Under the pieces are notes generated by a model. It was not told the origin of the DNA. It did no database searches and was given only the letters and a program-made list of their open reading frames with translations. Below are positions 1-9,010 of a DNA stretch of 64,000 bases, in pieces. Position 1 is the first letter of the stretch, and each line of letters opens with the position of its first letter. This DNA comes from Chloroflexi bacterium OLB14 (GTDB lineage Bacteria > Chloroflexota > Anaerolineae > Anaerolineales > Villigracilaceae): contig LMZR01000039.1 of the NCBI GenBank assembly GCA_001567105.1, positions 61,730 through 125,729 of the forward strand. Direction: 5' to 3'. A program made the position numbers and the translations under genes.

Positions 1-511
1 CTGCACTAGGGATCCGCATGGTATCGCCTAGGTTTAATTTCAGCAAATCAGAAAGCGTGCGAGAGATGATGACCGCATTGGTATCTGTATCATTTAAGTA
101 ACGTCCTTCTACAAGCGGATATGTCCTTACAGAACGTGCGTCTTCGGGGATAACTCCCATCAGAGATAAGGCAGTCACTTTATCTGGTTGGGCTGAATCG
201 TTATCGTAAAAATCAGCAGGGATATTAATTATGCGAGTAAGAGAAGGCGAATAAGCACGCAAGCCGTCCACATTCTTTAATTTATCGGCGATGCTGATAG
301 AAAATGGTTCGCCCGAAATATGTGTGGCGCTGAAATCCACTAATCCTGATGCGCCTTGTACATTGGCTTGCAGGGCTGCTAGCATGGTTGGCAAAATAAT
401 ATTCATCCCGAAAATCACCAGCACGCCAAATATCACCGCTAGTGTGGTCAGAAAGGTTCTTAATTTTCGCCCGAGCAAATATCGTAAGGCGAGTGTGAGT
501 TGAATGTTCAT
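1..511 (-). CDS. ABC transporter permease, MacB/FtsX type, N-terminal part
   Basis: The gene starts at the ATG whose complement is 509-511 and stays open to the window edge, so only the first ~170 residues are visible. It opens with MNIQLTLALRYLLGRKLRT, then a hydrophobic segment at about residues 20-45, then a soluble region. This is the usual start of a MacB-type permease, with one TM helix followed by a large extracytoplasmic domain. It lies 55 bases after the ABC ATPase gene on the same strand, so the two probably form one exporter for lipoprotein, lipid or drug. The substrate cannot be inferred. Confidence 0.8.
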   Translation of the reverse strand, partial: MNIQLTLALRYLLGRKLRTFLTTLAVIFGVLVIFGMNIILPTMLAALQANVQGASGLVDFSATHISGEPFSISIADKLKNVDGLRAYSPSLTRIINIPADFYDNDSAQPDKVTALSLMGVIPEDARSVRTYPLVEGRYLNDTDTNAVIISRTLSDLLKLNLGDTMRIPSA

Positions 512-566
512 AACGGTTTCCTTGTTGCAAGTAGACAGGTTTTACTTATCTACTTACATACATCTC

Positions 567-1310
567 TCAATTCCCTAATCTCTTCATCTTTTCCACAACG
601 TCTTCGGCATTCTTTCCATTTTTTCTTTCAAGCAAAGTTTCGTCTACAACCTTGCCGTCTTTCAAGAAAATGATGCGATCTGCATAAGCGGCAATACGTG
701 GATCGTGTGTGACCATAACAATTGTTCGGTTATATTGTTTTGAAACGTCTCGCAATAAACTGGCAATTTCATCACTGGCGCGAGTATCTAAATTACCAGT
801 GGGTTCATCAGCGAGGATAAGTTCAGGGTCAGCAACCAAAGCGCGAGCAATGGCGACGCGCTGTTGTTGTCCGCCAGAAAGTTGGTCGGGGCGATTCATC
901 AAACGTTCAGATAATCCAAATGTTGTTAACCATTGAGTCGCTTTTGATTTTGCTTCATTCGGTTTGACTCCATCTAACGTAACGGGCAAAGCGGCATTTT
1001 CGACTGCATTCAAAACGGGGATGAGATTGAAGAATTGAAAGATGAAACCAATTTTACGGCGGCGAAGTTGTGTAAGAGCATCATCATTTAATTCGCTCAG
1101 GTTATGCCCTGCGATTATCACCTGACCTTGACTGGGTTTATCTAACCCGCCGAGTAAATGTAGCAATGTTGATTTACCGCATCCGCTGGGTCCCATAATG
1201 GCAACAAATTCGCCTTCTTTGATAGTGAGGGTAACATGGTCAAGCGCAATAATAGCTGTGCTACCTGTGCCATAAATTTTTGTTAACTGTTCTACTTGAA
1301 TGTTCGACAT
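567..1310 (-). CDS. ABC transporter ATP-binding protein, LolD/MacB type
   Basis: A 247-residue ATPase energising the permease encoded just downstream. Walker A is GPSGCGKST near residue 40, the Q-loop sits in [10 protein letters not shown], the signature is [15 protein letters not shown] near 145, Walker B is LILADEP and the switch histidine is in VMVTHD. The FFNLIP insertion and the [15 protein letters not shown] region are typical of the LolD/MacB/FtsE-like subfamily. A charged C-terminal tail of about 25 residues follows. The neighbouring PadR and dehydrogenase genes on the same strand suggest an inducible efflux operon; that is inference. Confidence 0.88.
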   Translation of the reverse strand: MSNIQVEQLTKIYGTGSTAIIALDHVTLTIKEGEFVAIMGPSGCGKSTLLHLLGGLDKPSQGQVIIAGHNLSELNDDALTQLRRRKIGFIFQFFNLIPVLNAVENAALPVTLDGVKPNEAKSKATQWLTTFGLSERLMNRPDQLSGGQQQRVAIARALVADPELILADEPTGNLDTRASDEIASLLRDVSKQYNRTIVMVTHDPRIAAYADRIIFLKDGKVVDETLLERKNGKNAEDVVEKMKRLGN

Positions 1311-1377
1311 GATATTTTCCTTTATAAAGGATTAGATAGTAGGCTCTATCGGGATTAATTCAGATAAAGTCTTTTAT

Positions 1378-2247
1378 TTAATTAATGATTTCGTTACAGC
1401 CCAAAGTTTTTTTTTGGGTTTCTTGATTGTAGGCATTTTTGTTTGCCTTAACAGCTACCTGAGGAGCATCCCAATATTTACCAGTTACATTTTGCAAATT
1501 AGGGTCGGCGGCTAACCACACATAAGTTTCAGCCATTTTTTCAGGTGTAAAAGAAAATTTACGTTTCATTTCATAAAGTTTCAACATCCATTTTGGTAAA
1601 TGGTTAAGTCGTGAATTTGGAACGGCAACATTTCCCACGCGTACACAATTAACGGTAATATTGCTATTCTTCAATTGTTCGGCTAAATAAAACGTAAACA
1701 TTACTTGAGCTTGTTTAGCATGATAGTATGCGTGTTGTAAAGAAAAATTCTTTTGCCCATTCAAATTATCAAATTCAATATCTAAAAATGGGTAAGTAAT
1801 TAAACCTTTACTGGCAATTGTAATCACGCGGCTAGGTGCGCTGGCTTTTAACCTGTCTAACAGTAGTTGCGTCATTAAAAAAATATTGACATGGTTGGTA
1901 GCAAACACAGTTTCTACGCCATCACTTGTAAAAATAGGCTTTGTTTGACTACGATCAAAATTAGCAGCATTATGAATCAAGACGTCTAGTCTTTGATGTT
2001 TTTCAAGAAAGGATTGAGCAAACTCTCGCACCGATTTTTGTTCCGACATATCAACTCGCATCAATTCGACTTTTGAGTTGCTAACTACACTTCGAATTTC
2101 TTCTAACACTTTAGAGCCACTTTCAAGATTTCGGCAAACCATAATTACGGTAGCACCTAGTTTTGCAAGTTGAAGGGTCGCCGCTTTTCCAATACCAGAA
2201 TTTGCTCCTGTAATGATTATTGTTTTGTTTGTAAGGTCGTAATTCAT
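1378..2247 (-). CDS. Short-chain dehydrogenase/reductase family protein
   Basis: A 289-residue classical SDR with a Rossmann fold. The dinucleotide-binding motif TGANSGIG lies near residue 14, NAA near 91 (HNAANFD), the catalytic Ser in ITIASKG and the YxxxK pair in YYHAKQAQ. The overall form resembles the retinol-dehydrogenase-like/WWOX-like SDRs, with a C-terminal segment after the active site. The substrate is unknown. It lies between a PadR regulator and an ABC exporter, all on one strand, so it may belong to a stress or detoxification operon. Confidence 0.82.
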   Translation of the reverse strand: MNYDLTNKTIIITGANSGIGKAATLQLAKLGATVIMVCRNLESGSKVLEEIRSVVSNSKVELMRVDMSEQKSVREFAQSFLEKHQRLDVLIHNAANFDRSQTKPIFTSDGVETVFATNHVNIFLMTQLLLDRLKASAPSRVITIASKGLITYPFLDIEFDNLNGQKNFSLQHAYYHAKQAQVMFTFYLAEQLKNSNITVNCVRVGNVAVPNSRLNHLPKWMLKLYEMKRKFSFTPEKMAETYVWLAADPNLQNVTGKYWDAPQVAVKANKNAYNQETQKKTLGCNEIIN

Positions 2248-2356
2248 TTTATTCCTTTTGTTTTGTCCTTATTAAATTTGTTCATGTTGCAACAGACCAC
2301 ACCAGATTCTAGTTTTATTATTGTTTCAAATTAGGAGGGCTACTTAATTGAGATAT

Positions 2357-2986
2357 TTAAATATTTTTACTAAGTGTTTCAGGTGGCGGATAGGTTGAAC
2401 CTTTGTCGCCTTTTTTGGGTCTGCCACGTCTGCGAATTTCTACTTCCATAAACGGTTGTTCCTTTATGGTTTCGATTCGCATTTCGATCATATCGAGCCA
2501 ACGCAAATCGGCTTCAAGATGCATAATGGCTTTGTCAAATAACAAAATATGCGCCAATTCAGTCTTTGCGTTGAACATATCCCGTTGGGCTGTGGCATCA
2601 TGTAATTCTTGATATAACCTGGCGCGTTGGGTTTGGATGATTTTGTCAGGGTTGGCTTCTTCAGAGATCAGGGCAATCATCAATTTGACATAAAATTCAT
2701 CCCGTTGATGCTCGGTAGGAATGCTATCGTTAAACCATTCATGTAATGCGCCACGTCCATCACGGGTGATGGCATAAATACGACGATCTGGTTCGCGCCC
2801 TTCGCCAATATCCGATTTGGTTTGCACCAAACCTGATTCTTCGAGACGGTCTAAGGTAGTGTAAATTTGTGCAGGCTTAACATCCCAACCCACACCCCCA
2901 ATAACGGCTGAGAAAGCAATTCTTAATTCATAGCCATGACGCGGCTTTTGGGCAAGTAACCCTAAAATAGCATTGCGAACAGACAT
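2357..2986 (-). CDS. PadR family transcriptional regulator
   Basis: I place the start at the ATG at 2986 (MSVRNAILGLLAQKPRHGYEL), because GAGG lies 5 bases upstream; an in-frame start at 3064 would add 26 basic residues unlike the family. The product has ~209 residues. The N-terminal winged helix spans about residues 1-85 and shows the PadR hallmark HGYEL and a DRLEESGLV recognition/wing region. A helical C-terminal dimerisation domain and a basic tail follow. It is first in a same-strand set with the SDR and the ABC exporter, so it is probably their repressor. PadR proteins usually respond to phenolics or drugs; the ligand here is unknown. Confidence 0.85.
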   Translation of the reverse strand: MSVRNAILGLLAQKPRHGYELRIAFSAVIGGVGWDVKPAQIYTTLDRLEESGLVQTKSDIGEGREPDRRIYAITRDGRGALHEWFNDSIPTEHQRDEFYVKLMIALISEEANPDKIIQTQRARLYQELHDATAQRDMFNAKTELAHILLFDKAIMHLEADLRWLDMIEMRIETIKEQPFMEVEIRRRGRPKKGDKGSTYPPPETLSKNI

Positions 2987-3000
2987 AAAACCTCTATAAA

Positions 3001-3054
3001 ATAGTAAACGGATGACTAATTTCCGAGCGCGAAAAATAATATACGAGTTACTAT
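3001..3054. promoter_or_regulatory. Possible PadR operator/promoter region
   Basis: Just upstream of the padR start, ATAGTAA (3001-3007) is matched by its inverted copy TTACTAT (3048-3054). The spacing is wide and the motif is A/T-rich, so this is only a candidate autoregulatory site. No clear -35/-10 pair stands out. Confidence 0.25.
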
Positions 3055-3082
3055 TTTTTGTCAAGAGAGGGTTTTGGCATTC

Positions 3083-3125
3083 AAAAAAACCTCCACGCGA
3101 GAGGTGATTATTTCTCGCGTGGAGG
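3083..3125 (-). terminator. Rho-independent terminator after the MFS gene
   Basis: A perfect 13-bp stem (3090-3102 with 3113-3125, CCTCCACGCGAGA and its complement) has a 10-base loop. On the minus strand it is followed by a run of seven T (3083-3089). It lies just past the stop of the frameshifted MFS gene and separates it from padR. Confidence 0.85.
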
Positions 3126-3157
3126 TTGGGGTTAATAAAAAAAGTTGAAGAGCAGAA

Positions 3158-4541
3158 TCAACTATCAGCTAGTGCTGAAGCGGTTTGTGATCCAGCAGAA
3201 GTTGGCTGTGCTTTTTCCAATTCATCATGATCTGGCAAAATCGTTTCGGCTTTATAAATGGCGGGTGTTAAATATCCAAGTACACCTACGAGGATGCTTA
3301 ATAAGCCACAAAAGAAAATTATCAGACTCATGCCTGTGCCTGCGCCTGTGCCTACTAGCCCGCCAAACATTTGTGAAAGTGTGCTGTTGATGCGCATTTG
3401 TGGTTCAAATACAAAATCTGCCAGTGTGCCTGCGATGATGGGTGAAATTGGATTTGTAAACCATGCAATTAAACGACGCGCTGAAAAGACGCGACCTTGA
3501 ACATCTGGAGCAACTTTGGATTGCCAAATGGCTTGGTTTGATGTGTTTACTAGCGCACCTGTGAGGGATATTATGATGATGCCTATAATCCAAAACTGGT
3601 ACGCCTCCTTTGAGACCTAAAATTGTTACGCCAATTCCACCGATTAGCCAGCCAAGCAAAACTCCATGTACACGCCGTTTGAAGCCACCCCAAGCACTCA
3701 TTATGACTCCACTAATCACTGCGGCTATTGCTCCAGCAGTTTGAACTGAGCCAAAAATAATTTCATTGTTTCCTGTTTGTGAAAGGATCATGGGGGCGAA
3801 TAATGTAAATGATATGCCTACAAATAAATTTCCGAAGAAGAAGATCATTTGTAAGCCCAGTAAACTTGGGCGTGCAAAGATGTATTTGAATCCGTAAGCG
3901 GCTTCTTTCCATATATTCCCTTGCCCTGCTACACCTTCTTGTGTTTTTTGTGGTTGTGGAATATGGACAATTAACAAAGTGCCGATGGCAAATAAAAATG
4001 TAATGACGTCAATCATTAAAATGCCATTTAACTTGATAAGAGGTAATAATGCACCTGCTAATAATGGGGCAACGACTCCTGGTCCTGCATCTATTAAAGA
4101 CATCATGCCATTGGCGCGGCTATATTGTTCTTTGGGCACCATTGTTGTAATTGCGGCTGAATAAGCGGGCCATTGAAAAGCATTTCCTAAACCATTAATG
4201 ACGGCGGCAACATATAAATGCCAAAATTCAAGAACGCCCATTGCTTGAAGTACTAAAATCAAAACTGTAGTGATGCCTGCGGTTAGGTCACTGAGCATCA
4301 TCATCAATTTGCGGTTATGACGATCTACCATTACGCCTGCAATGGGAGAAATCAAAAGAAATGGTGTGATGAAAAATACTTGCATTAAACCTAAGGCGGT
4401 GGCACTTTCAGTTTCTTGAAACATCCAAATAGTTAGAGCAAATTGAGTCATCATGCTGGCAAGTACTGAGACGATTTGCCCAAGCCAGACGATGGTGAAG
4501 CCAAACATGCCAGTAGGTTTTTGGGTAGATGATTCTTGCAT
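3158..4541 (-). CDS. MFS transporter (MFS_3/DHA3-like exporter), one frameshift
   Basis: Two reading frames join into one protein of about 460 residues. The first (4541 to about 3610) holds ~10 hydrophobic segments and the loop motif DRHNRKLMMMLSDL between TM2 and TM3. The second resumes as AYQFWIIGIIIISLTG and carries the last helices and a hydrophilic tail. The break is at AAAGG near 3607-3611, where removing one base restores LGLKEAYQFWIIG. This is the layout of DHA3-type exporters (macrolide/enterobactin exporters). The break is probably a consensus error. The last ~13 codons fall in a sequence that recurs at 13251-13303. Confidence 0.78.
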
Positions 4542-4802
4542 TGAGTTTTCTCCTGAAAATATTTGACCATTGACGATAGACAGCAGACCGTGGTCGTCAG
4601 TATTTTGCTCCCCACGACATTAGGCTATCAACAAATTTGACAGCCCAATGCCATTTTTTCTATCAGTAAATTCTTCTTGGAGGAAAATTTTTACTGGTTT
4701 TAACAAGTTACATAAAAAAACGCAAAAGCTGATTTAGGTGAAAAGTATTCATCTCATTATCTCCTTGATTAATAAAACAGATGAAGGAATGTGCTGAAAA
4801 AA

Positions 4803-5198
4803 TTATTCGATGAAAATTTCAACGTGTTCGCCATCTTCTTCATCGGTGACGTCAATGATTTTGCCCATGACGCCCATGCGTAAGGCTTCCATGACGTTGC
4901 TCATATCTACGCCTTGCACTTCGGGGGCGAAGTGAGCACCGATTTTTAATCCAGCATCTACTAAAGCAAGTGGAATTTGAACAGAGGCTTTGGAGCGATT
5001 TGTGCGCGTGTCCGTCACTCGAATGCGTAACATTCTGGCTCCCCCAACTGAGCCTGGTGGGAGTGGCGGGCGTGGAGGTGTTGGAAGATTCTTGCGTGAA
5101 TCGCTTAGTGCGGCGAGAAGTTTGGCACCTTCTTCTGCACTAATTTTTCCTTCTTCTATTAATTTTAGAATTTTCATTCTTTCTTCTGTATTTGCCAT
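4803..5198 (-). CDS. Small protein with YvlB/LiaX-type helical module and an acidic C-terminal domain
   Basis: 131 residues, soluble, with AGGAA ahead of the ATG. Residues 5-30 (ERMKILKLIEEGKISAEEGA) match the module found in four neighbouring proteins. A Pro-rich linker (about 38-50) follows, then a domain ending GKIIDVTDEEDGEHVEIFIE. The same C-terminal domain closes the product of 6652-7290, without the membrane segments. The function is unknown. By analogy with Firmicute LiaX/YvlB it may belong to an envelope-stress response, and it sits between two MFS exporters. Confidence 0.7.
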   Translation of the reverse strand: MANTEERMKILKLIEEGKISAEEGAKLLAALSDSRKNLPTPPRPPLPPGSVGGARMLRIRVTDTRTNRSKASVQIPLALVDAGLKIGAHFAPEVQGVDMSNVMEALRMGVMGKIIDVTDEEDGEHVEIFIE

Positions 5199-5297
5199 TT
5201 TTCAAATTCCTTTCTACGATTGCTTTATTTAGCCACAAAGGTCACAGAAATTTTTGAGAAAATCTTTTTAATCTCAGTGGCCATGTGGTGTAATTTC

Positions 5298-6578
5298 TTA
5301 ATTTGTAACCACAGGTATTTCTTCTTTCAACTCTTCACTCACTGGCTGAGATGAAGAATCTTCTTTGGGCAATTTGAATTTTAACCAAATTGGAATCACC
5401 GATAACAAAATTACCGTAGCAGTGATGGTAAATGGGAAAGTGGGTCCAAAATTATCCCAAAGTTGTGAGCCAATCCATGGAGCGGGTAGAGAGACAACTC
5501 CTAAACTGGTGCTGAATAAGCCAAAAGCTAATCCGCGCTGTTTTTCGGGAACGGCTTTACTAATCAATGATTGATATGCGGGACCAGAAATGCCTGCTCC
5601 GAGCCCAGCCACTGCCCAACCAACATAGTATAACCATTGATAGGCAACGCCTTGCGGAATCTTTATCAGAATAACTAATGCCGCAGAAAGCAGAATCATG
5701 CCGAGTGCAATGGGGAAGCGTTCTCCAGTTTTATCTGAAAGCCAGCCACCAGGAATCGTACTGAGCATCATAAAAATTCCAAACATGGAATTGATCCAGC
5801 CGATTTGTTGATAATTCAATCCGCCGATTTCTTGCATATAAACGGGGAATAAAGTTCCAGAGAGTTGAAATGAAGTATCGCGCAAACCATCGGTGATTAA
5901 CATCCATGTGATTAATCCGCCAGAGAAAATTAAACCAAGCATGGTACCAAAATTAGTTTTTAAGTTTTCAAATGTTAATTTATCGGCGTTAGCTTTTTCA
6001 CCTTTGGCGGCTTCACGTGCCATGCTTAAGCGAATAAGCATGGCGATAAAATAAAATACACCTGCAATGAATAACATCCATTTGAAACCATATTTAGTGG
6101 TGAGCAAGCCACCGAGTGGCGGACCAACAACCATCACAATCATAAAGATGGCTTGTGAAATACCATACACTTTGCCACGATTCTGTTCAGTGGAATGTTC
6201 AGCAATGAAAGCGTCAAAACTTGGTCCAACTAGTGAGCGTGCTATAGCACCAACAGCCGTGGCTAATAAAAGCCATTGCCAAGTATCTGCCAAGAGCATT
6301 GGTAAATAAGCTAATGTACCGAAGATACTGCCAATAGCAATTGCTTTTAATCGTCCAAGAGAATCAGAAACCCAGCCACCTAAAATTTGTAAAAGCAATG
6401 GCACAACAGATGACAAGGTGAAAAATAATCCGATGTCAGTAATACCTGCATTTAATTCTTTTAAATACAATGGCAATAAACCATCATACATGCTTCCGCC
6501 AATATTAGCGAAGATCATGGCAGTTAAAAACAGAATTAGTATTCCGCTTAGCAATGGTTGTTTTTTGATTGTTTCCAT
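5298..6578 (-). CDS. MFS transporter (DHA1-like)
   Basis: The start is taken at the ATG at 6578 (METIKKQPLLSG), which has AGGA eight bases upstream; the upstream extension to 6617 runs through a dispersed repeat. The ~426 residues hold about 12 hydrophobic segments. The TM2-TM3 loop motif reads GGWVSDSLGRLKAIA and the second-half counterpart GGWLSDKTGERFPIA. The tail is short and acidic. Such proteins are proton-coupled exporters; the substrate is unknown. It lies inside the helical-module cluster on the same strand, which suggests co-regulation. Confidence 0.85.
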   Translation of the reverse strand: METIKKQPLLSGILILFLTAMIFANIGGSMYDGLLPLYLKELNAGITDIGLFFTLSSVVPLLLQILGGWVSDSLGRLKAIAIGSIFGTLAYLPMLLADTWQWLLLATAVGAIARSLVGPSFDAFIAEHSTEQNRGKVYGISQAIFMIVMVVGPPLGGLLTTKYGFKWMLFIAGVFYFIAMLIRLSMAREAAKGEKANADKLTFENLKTNFGTMLGLIFSGGLITWMLITDGLRDTSFQLSGTLFPVYMQEIGGLNYQQIGWINSMFGIFMMLSTIPGGWLSDKTGERFPIALGMILLSAALVILIKIPQGVAYQWLYYVGWAVAGLGAGISGPAYQSLISKAVPEKQRGLAFGLFSTSLGVVSLPAPWIGSQLWDNFGPTFPFTITATVILLSVIPIWLKFKLPKEDSSSQPVSEELKEEIPVVTN

Positions 6579-6595
6579 TTTTTTTCCTAAGTTTG

Positions 6596-6650
6596 GAGTC
6601 TGCCAGCTTGCTGGCAAAATTACGGGAGCAAGCTCCCTGACTCCATAGTA
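6596..6650. repeat. Dispersed palindromic repeat (GGAGTC...GACTCC family)
   Basis: GGAGTC at the left and GACTCC at the right flank two small hairpins, GCCAGCTTGCTGGC and GGGAGCAAGCTCCC. An inverted copy of the same element lies at 27757-27807 ahead of tyrS, and a degraded piece follows lexA near 12428. Confidence 0.7.
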
Positions 6651-6651
6651 G

Positions 6652-7290
6652 TTAACCTATCAACACTTGCACTTTCTCGCCATCATCTGTATCATCCACA
6701 TGGATAATGATGGGGTCTGTAAAACTTTTATTGGCTAGCGCAATGGCTTGAATAACATCATCTACATTGGTATGCTTCAAACCTTCAATTTTGTCTCCAA
6801 AAGTTTTGATGAACCAACTGGCTAAACCTAAAGGCAATGGGAATGCAATCGTAATTTTTCTTGGTCCAGATTTATCTTTGGAATTTCGGCGATCTACATT
6901 CACATACAGCCAGCGAGCTTTTTTGCTACCAACGCCAAGCGCAATTAACAAAACACCAAACAATAAAGGAAAACTAAAACAGTAAAACCAAAAATTTAAG
7001 CCTGCATTTTGTTGAATTGCAAATAAAACCCAAGCGAAGAAAATAGTGAAGACGACTCCGAAGATAAGAATAGAGTTGGAGAAAAATCCTGCTCGTCTGC
7101 GAACTTCTTTTAATTCTGGAGCATCGCTTCGTTCTCCCGTATCAATGGGTGCTGACATAATGACTTCAGGTTCATCTTCAACAGGTGAGTCGTCTTCATC
7201 TAAAGCGCGCATTAAGGTTGCGGCTTCATCAGCACTGATTTTTCCATCCGCCACCATTTGCAAAATTTTTCGGCGTTCTTCGGCAGACAT
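6652..7290 (-). CDS. Membrane protein with YvlB/LiaX-type helical module
   Basis: The start is the ATG at 7290, which overlaps the upstream stop as TAATG and has GGAG 7 bases before it; a TTG at 7296 is less likely. The 212 residues comprise the module MSAEERRKILQMVADGKIS, an acidic linker, two TM helices at about 70-92 and 98-120, and a cytosolic C-terminal domain with IAFPLPLGLASWFIKTFG and VDDTDDGEKVQVLIG. That C-terminal domain resembles the one in 4803-5198. The function is unknown; it could be a membrane-tethered form of the same stress-response protein. Confidence 0.72.
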   Translation of the reverse strand: MSAEERRKILQMVADGKISADEAATLMRALDEDDSPVEDEPEVIMSAPIDTGERSDAPELKEVRRRAGFFSNSILIFGVVFTIFFAWVLFAIQQNAGLNFWFYCFSFPLLFGVLLIALGVGSKKARWLYVNVDRRNSKDKSGPRKITIAFPLPLGLASWFIKTFGDKIEGLKHTNVDDVIQAIALANKSFTDPIIIHVDDTDDGEKVQVLIG

Positions 7291-7433
7291 TACCAATCTC
7301 CTTCATCAGAAAATGAATCCCAATCTTCGTTTTCATCTTCATCCAAAGCACGGATTAAAATCACGGCTTCTTCGGCGGTAATTTTTCCTTCTTCTACCAT
7401 TTGCAAAATTTTTCTTTGTTCTTCAGCAGACAT
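7290..7433 (-). CDS. 47-residue protein: YvlB/LiaX-type module plus acidic tail
   Basis: This short gene is easily missed. ATG at 7433 overlaps the stop of the upstream gene (TAATG), with GGAGG just before it, and its own stop overlaps the next start in the same way. The product begins MSAEEQRKILQMVEEGKIT, then EEAVILIRALDEDENED and an acidic, Trp-containing tail. It is nearly identical over ~30 residues to the start of the next protein, which points to a recent duplication. It may be a free-standing interaction module. Translational coupling on both sides supports its being real. Confidence 0.75.
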   Translation of the reverse strand: MSAEEQRKILQMVEEGKITAEEAVILIRALDEDENEDWDSFSDEGDW

Positions 7434-8545
7434 TATGAGCCTCCTTCTAATGATGCTAATAATTTTTCAGCTTCTTCCGCAGTGATCTTTTTCTCTTGTA
7501 ACATTTTCAAGATGACTAAGCGTTCTTCATCTGATACTGGTGATTTGTTTGGCATAGGAACACCTTTAGGGTGAGAGCCTAAGCCAAAATCCCATTTCCA
7601 ACGCCCAACCTCCAAACCACCTTTGGAATGACGACCATGTCTTTCAACATCGCGTGTTTTGTGTGCAATGCGACGAGTGGCTTCATCTATTTTTCTTTGG
7701 GCGCGGGCAGTGGCTTGTTCTACACGGCGTGAGATTCTTTCACCAAAGCCAGACCAATCCATGCCGATGCCAGCGAAATTGCCAAAGTCTTCGGCTGAGT
7801 CACCTGCATCGGAACGGTTAGAGATGCGAATATCACCACCAGCACTTAATGTCATTGCAGCAGAACCATCACCTAATGTTATGACTCTACTGGTAGCATC
7901 TTCATCATCTTCTATGCCATCCCAATCTACTTCAATGCTGTCGGCACTTAAAGTTAATGTAGCATTTGCTTTAGGTGGCATCACCAAAAGAACATTGTCG
8001 CCTGCATTGATGGCATACGTATTACCTGCTTGCGGGTTTATGTATAAAACCGCATCCTCACCCACATTCACTTGCACATTGCCTTTTACATCTCGCAAGG
8101 CTAAATCATCGGCAACAGAATCAAGAGAGACGTTGCCATCTACATCACGAATCGAAGCATCACCTTTGGCTGACTTGATTGATAAGTTCCCTCGAGCACC
8201 ACGCAAGCTGAAGTCCGCTTGAATCGTATCAACAGCAATTGCGTTAACATCACGAATAGACAGGTCGCCATCAACTTCTTTAACTTCAATGTTGCCTAAA
8301 ATACCGCGAATAGAGGCATCACCTTTAAGATTTTCAATTAAAATAGAGGAGCCTTTTGGTGTGCGCAAGGAGAGGTCGTCATTGCAGGAGAGAGTGACTT
8401 CACTGCCATTTTGTTGTAGGCTTAGTTCTTCATCATCTGCCTTAATCAAAATATCGTCACCCTCCCAACCAACTAAACTCAAATCGCCTTCTAATTGGGT
8501 GATGTGAATTTTGGGTGTGCGTCCTGCTGAAATTGTTTTAGACAT
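7433..8545 (-). CDS. DUF4097-like beta-repeat protein with C-terminal helical module (LiaX/YvlB-like)
   Basis: 370 residues without signal peptide or TM segment, so probably cytosolic. Residues ~10-180 are short beta repeats of the form GDxSIRDVxGN, as in DUF4097/adhesin-like beta-helices. A Gly/Asp-rich part follows, then a basic amphipathic helix near 270-300 (RRVEQATARAQRKIDEATRR), and finally the module DEERLVILKMLQEKKITAEE. Firmicute LiaX/YvlB combines the same two elements in the opposite order. It starts 2 bases after the DUF2089 stop, so the two are coupled. A role in envelope stress is inferred. Confidence 0.72.
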   Translation of the reverse strand: MSKTISAGRTPKIHITQLEGDLSLVGWEGDDILIKADDEELSLQQNGSEVTLSCNDDLSLRTPKGSSILIENLKGDASIRGILGNIEVKEVDGDLSIRDVNAIAVDTIQADFSLRGARGNLSIKSAKGDASIRDVDGNVSLDSVADDLALRDVKGNVQVNVGEDAVLYINPQAGNTYAINAGDNVLLVMPPKANATLTLSADSIEVDWDGIEDDEDATSRVITLGDGSAAMTLSAGGDIRISNRSDAGDSAEDFGNFAGIGMDWSGFGERISRRVEQATARAQRKIDEATRRIAHKTRDVERHGRHSKGGLEVGRWKWDFGLGSHPKGVPMPNKSPVSDEERLVILKMLQEKKITAEEAEKLLASLEGGS

Positions 8546-8547
8546 AG

Positions 8548-8928
8548 TTACTCCTCACCGCGTAAAATACGCATGGCTTGCTCAGCATTAATTTTGCCTG
8601 CCTCTAAATCGGCAATAACACTGGTGCGTGTTTCTTCACCAACATCACTTGAATCATCTTTACCGGGCTCATAGCCCAATGCACGAATGACTTCATGTAA
8701 GCGATTGCGAATGGTAGGATAAGATAAACCCAATTCTTGCTCCATGCGGTTTAGCTTTCCTTCCACACGCACAAAAGTAAAAATAAAATTGAGTTGCTCA
8801 GGTGTTAAGTTTGAAAAATGCCCCATTTCAAAACGACCTTCGATTGAGGTATCACAAGAAGAACAATGCAGGCGTGTTACCTCAAGGTTTGATTGGCAAA
8901 TTGGGCAGATGGTTGGTGCAGGTCGCAT
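8548..8928 (-). CDS. DUF2089 family zinc-finger/HTH regulator
   Basis: 126 residues. The N-terminus has a C4 zinc-ribbon pattern (CPIC ... CSSC), the middle a helix-turn-helix (MEQELGLSYPTIRNRLHEVI), and the C-terminus a module-like stretch (VIADLEAGKINAEQAMRIL) that recurs in four downstream proteins. This is the DUF2089 layout. It is first in the cluster behind a strong promoter, so it is the likely transcriptional regulator of the operon, possibly autoregulatory. The signal it senses is unknown. Confidence 0.82.
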   Translation of the reverse strand: MRPAPTICPICQSNLEVTRLHCSSCDTSIEGRFEMGHFSNLTPEQLNFIFTFVRVEGKLNRMEQELGLSYPTIRNRLHEVIRALGYEPGKDDSSDVGEETRTSVIADLEAGKINAEQAMRILRGEE

Positions 8929-9010
8929 GGTTTCTCCAGTTTTGTAATTAGTAATTGAAAATCTTAAGGTTTTGTGCAGAAAATAAAGTTTTATTCAGGA
9001 TTATGTCAAA

